Below, one piece after another: positions 14,000 to 15,923 of a stretch of 15,923 nucleotides of DNA. Position numbers and translations under genes: made by a program. Positions within the stretch are counted from its first letter, which is position 1, and every line of letters begins with the position of its first letter. The DNA is taken from the NCBI GenBank assembly GCA_946479895.1, contig CAMLHT010000063.1:1-15923 (forward strand), read 5' to 3'. Below the pieces are notes generated by a model. The model was not told the DNA's origin. It was given only the letters and a program-made list of their open reading frames with translations, and made no database searches. This DNA is from an uncultured Gemmatimonadota bacterium (GTDB lineage: Bacteria; Gemmatimonadota; Gemmatimonadetes; Gemmatimonadales; Gemmatimonadaceae).

Positions 14000-14661
14000 G
14001 TGGCGGTCAGGCGGAAGCCGAGCCGGCGATCGACGCGAGGCGAGACGCCGGTCGCGCGGCGGACCGCGGCTCCCAGCTCCGCTGCCGTGAAGCCACGAAA
14101 GACCGACACCACGCCGTCGTGGCGCGTGACCGGATGGAAGCGCAGCGGAAAGCTCGCGAGCCAGAAGCCCGCGGCCGCGAACCAGCTGCGGCGGAGATCG
14201 GCGACGATCACCAGCGACCGGGCGACCCGGTTCAGCTCGGCGATGATGTCGCCCAGCTCCTCGTCGGCGAAGTGATGGAGGAGCTGCGAGCAGACCACCA
14301 CGTCGATGCTCGCGTCGCGGAAGGGCAGGGACCTCGCGCTTCCGCAGACCGCGTGGTCGAGCCTTCCCGAGGCCTCGCCGAGGAGGTCCGCGGCTTCATC
14401 GAGCCCGATCACGGTGGCCGTGCCGTGCTGCCGGCGGATCGCGTCCGGGATGTCGGCGAGGCCGGTGCCGACGTCGAGGACGGTGACGGGCCGCCCCGCC
14501 GACACCGCGCCGGCGAATGCGCCGACCGCCGCGGCGCGGCCACCGAACAGGCGATTGGAGCGCGTGACGTCCCGGATCGAGCGCACGCGGGTGTCCGCGT
14601 CGACCGAAGCGTCGTCGAGGATCTCATGTCCGCGTCGTCGGGCCGGAACGAGGAAGCCCAA
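13978..14661 (-). CDS. SAM-dependent methyltransferase (class I), type III PKS-cluster type
   Basis: A 227-residue Rossmann-fold methyltransferase. SAM motif I is VLDVGTGLAD at 61-70. The acidic ribose contact lies near IGLDEAADLL, and the motif RSLPFRDASIDVVVCSQLLHHF (about 110-131; shown as SLPFRDASID and VVVCSQLLHHF) is UbiE-like. The N-terminus RRRGHEILDDASVD with RVRSIRDVTRSNRLFGG closely resembles the pattern ELLDDP...LRDL..VNR.LGG. As I recall it, that pattern is typical of methyltransferases encoded beside type III polyketide synthases and FAD oxidoreductases. The start is TTG 14661, 2 bases after the flavin reductase stop; no in-frame ATG fits. The end overlaps the SRPBCC gene. The likely target is a phenolic or quinone-like product, by inference. 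Confidence 0.85.
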   Translation of the reverse strand: MGFLVPARRRGHEILDDASVDADTRVRSIRDVTRSNRLFGGRAAAVGAFAGAVSAGRPVTVLDVGTGLADIPDAIRRQHGTATVIGLDEAADLLGEASGRLDHAVCGSARSLPFRDASIDVVVCSQLLHHFADEELGDIIAELNRVARSLVIVADLRRSWFAAAGFWLASFPLRFHPVTRHDGVVSVFRGFTAAELGAAVRRATGVSPRVDRRLGFRLTATWTPRPA

Positions 14662-14663
14662 CG

Positions 14664-15137
14664 TCAGCGCTCGAGCTGCGCGTAGCCGCCGCGGTAGTAG
14701 AGCAGCGGCCGGCCAGCGAGGGCCGCGGCCTTCTCGACGCTGGCGACGAAGATGGTGTGGTCGCCGCCGTCGTGCCGCGCGACGATGCGGCCCTCGATGT
14801 GGGCGAGCGCGCCCTTCAGCAGCGCGACCCCGTGCTCGCCCCGCTGGATCTCGAGATCGTCGAAGCGGTCCGCGTCCTTCTCGGCGAAGCGGCGGGAGCA
14901 GGCCTCCTGGCTCTCCGAGAGGATGCTGATCCCGACGTACTGCGTGACGAGGAGCGTCGGGTGGATGGACGCGGTCTTGTCCACGCAGGCGAGCACGAGG
15001 GGCGGGTCGAGGCTCACCGACGAGAAGGCGCTCACCGTCATGCCGTGGTCCCTGCCCGCGGCGTCGCGCGCGGCGAGCACCGTGATCGACGAGGCGAATC
15101 GCCCGAGCACGCTGCGGAAGAGATCTGCGTCCACCAT
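14664..15137 (-). CDS. Flavin reductase domain protein (HpaC-like)
   Basis: A 157-residue FMN-binding split-barrel protein. Family features: N-terminal FRSVLGRFASSITVLAAR, the core GMTVSAFSSVSLDPPLVL (about 32-49), the VGISILSESQEACSRRFA stretch (about 68-85), GGDHTIFVASV (about 124-134) and PLLYYRGGYAQL near the end. Members reduce FMN or FAD with NAD(P)H and supply the reduced flavin to a partner monooxygenase, or bind flavin for other redox work. The start is ATG 15137, 10 bases after the FAD oxidoreductase stop. The partner is not certain: the adjacent FAD enzyme belongs to a class that normally uses its own bound FAD, so the true client may lie outside the window. Confidence 0.9.
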   Translation of the reverse strand: MVDADLFRSVLGRFASSITVLAARDAAGRDHGMTVSAFSSVSLDPPLVLACVDKTASIHPTLLVTQYVGISILSESQEACSRRFAEKDADRFDDLEIQRGEHGVALLKGALAHIEGRIVARHDGGDHTIFVASVEKAAALAGRPLLYYRGGYAQLER

Positions 15138-15147
15138 GCCGTGAAGC

Positions 15148-15923
15148 CTATCCCGGGGCGGGCGGCGGCACTACTGGCCGGCCGAGGACGCCGAAAGTGG
15201 AGAGCAGGTACCGCGCGTTGACTACCTCGCGCGCGGGGACGAAGTCCCCGGTGACCCCGATGAGCAGGTCGGCCAGGTCGCGGCGCCGCGAGAGGGTTGC
15301 CGCGGCGCGGTTGATCAGCCACGGATTGGCCACGACCGCGGCGACGACCCGCTCGACGATCCACTTTCCCCCGAACGCCTTCCGGCGCGCCGCGTCATAG
15401 CTCGCCAGCGCCCTCGCCGAGCGGCCGGCGGTCGGGGCGCGGAACGATTCGAGCGCGGCAGCCGCGGCCAGCTCGCCCCCGCGGAGGGCGGCAAAGATTC
15501 CTTCGCCGGTGAACGGATCGAAGAAATCGGCGGCGTCGCCGACGAGCAGCGCGCCCGGCGCGTGGGCCCGCCGCGACCGCGAGGCAAACGGGCCGGTCGC
15601 GCGCACCGGAGTCGCGCGCGTCGCGAGCGCGAATCGCGAGGCGAGGTGCGGCCTGGCGCGCAGCCACCGCTCCAGGAATTCCTCCTTGCCCGCCGACATC
15701 TCGCGGGCGCGATCGGCCGGCACGACGAGAGCCACCGTGGTCAGGCCATGGCCGACGTCGGCGATGCCGACGAATCCGTCGGGCTCCACGTGCATCTCGG
15801 CCAGCTCGCCGATGCCGTGTACGCCCTGATAGTGCGCCACGAGCGCGAGGCGACGCGGCCACCGCGCGACGCGCGTCAGCGACAGCCGGCGCGCCACCAC
15901 GGAATGCAATCCATCGGCGCCGA
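15148..15923 (-). CDS. FAD-dependent oxidoreductase, N-terminal part beyond window edge
   Basis: The C-terminal 258 residues of a p-hydroxybenzoate-hydroxylase-fold flavoenzyme of the geranylgeranyl-reductase/monooxygenase group. At the window edge is GADGLHSVVARRL (the GADG-xxS middle motif), and later LLVGDAADFFDPFTGEGIFAA (shown as LLVGDAADFFDP, then FTGEGIFAALRGGE), the second FAD-binding motif with the DPFTGEG signature. The dinucleotide-binding N-terminal GxGxxG is outside. A long helical tail with KWIVERVVAAVVANPWLINRAA follows. Enzymes of this group reduce or hydroxylate lipid-like or aromatic substrates and are frequent next to type III PKS and small methyltransferase genes. It is the first visible gene of a leftward cluster; the flavin reductase begins 10 bases beyond its stop. 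An internal ATG at 15909 is not the start. Confidence 0.88.
   Translation of the reverse strand, partial: GADGLHSVVARRLSLTRVARWPRRLALVAHYQGVHGIGELAEMHVEPDGFVGIADVGHGLTTVALVVPADRAREMSAGKEEFLERWLRARPHLASRFALATRATPVRATGPFASRSRRAHAPGALLVGDAADFFDPFTGEGIFAALRGGELAAAAALESFRAPTAGRSARALASYDAARRKAFGGKWIVERVVAAVVANPWLINRAAATLSRRRDLADLLIGVTGDFVPAREVVNARYLLSTFGVLGRPVVPPPAPG

Noticed and set aside
1..15923. Mobile elements, CRISPR arrays, tRNA/rRNA genes, attachment sites
   Set aside because: No repeat arrays, transposase motifs, terminal inverted repeats or RNA-gene cores were seen; base composition is even across the window.

Overview
The window is a GC-rich, gene-dense bacterial chromosome segment. It has no tRNA or rRNA gene, insertion sequence or CRISPR array that I can see, and no gene-free stretch over about 130 bases. 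The gene content fits an uncultured Acidobacteriota- or Gemmatimonadota-like soil or aquatic bacterium: ccmABCD next to heme-synthesis genes, a CobA-HemD fusion, and a lipid/polyketide-type cluster with a characteristic small methyltransferase. That phylum call is an inference from gene families and composition, not a proof.

Region 1 (1-9657) is mainly tetrapyrrole and cytochrome biology. A truncated acetyl-CoA synthetase gene (acs) reads leftward off the window edge. Starting only 38 bases away and reading rightward is a tightly packed run: ccmA, ccmB, ccmC, ccmD and a CobA-HemD fusion. All of these junctions overlap by 1 to 4 bases. Next come a 90-residue protein with a textbook Cys2-His2 zinc finger, a 64-residue helical protein, hemC, hemB, an aldo/keto reductase and inorganic pyrophosphatase (ppa). 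HemB makes porphobilinogen, HemC polymerises it, and the HemD half closes the ring to uroporphyrinogen III. The CobA half diverts that product towards siroheme or B12, and CcmABCD handles heme for c-type cytochromes. Three starts here (acs, ccmA, hemB) have a TANNNT hexamer exactly 6 bases before the start codon, which suggests leaderless transcripts.

Region 2 (9658-12191) is a set of housekeeping or unknown genes in alternating orientations: a metallo-beta-lactamase-fold hydrolase, an unrecognised three-helix membrane protein, a DUF1707/LiaF-like protein, and an aquaporin. The aquaporin pore filter looks like that of plant tonoplast intrinsic proteins.

Region 3 (12192-15923) is a leftward co-directional cluster. 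In transcription order it encodes a FAD-dependent oxidoreductase (cut by the right edge), a flavin reductase, a SAM methyltransferase, an SRPBCC/polyketide cyclase-like protein and a stand-alone FabF-type ketosynthase. Spacing is 23 bases or less, with one overlap. It looks like one part of an acyl- or polyketide-derived lipid or quinone pathway. The methyltransferase and FAD enzyme resemble those found beside type III polyketide synthases, so the missing synthase may lie just outside the right edge. This is the part of the window most likely to be a poorly described system.
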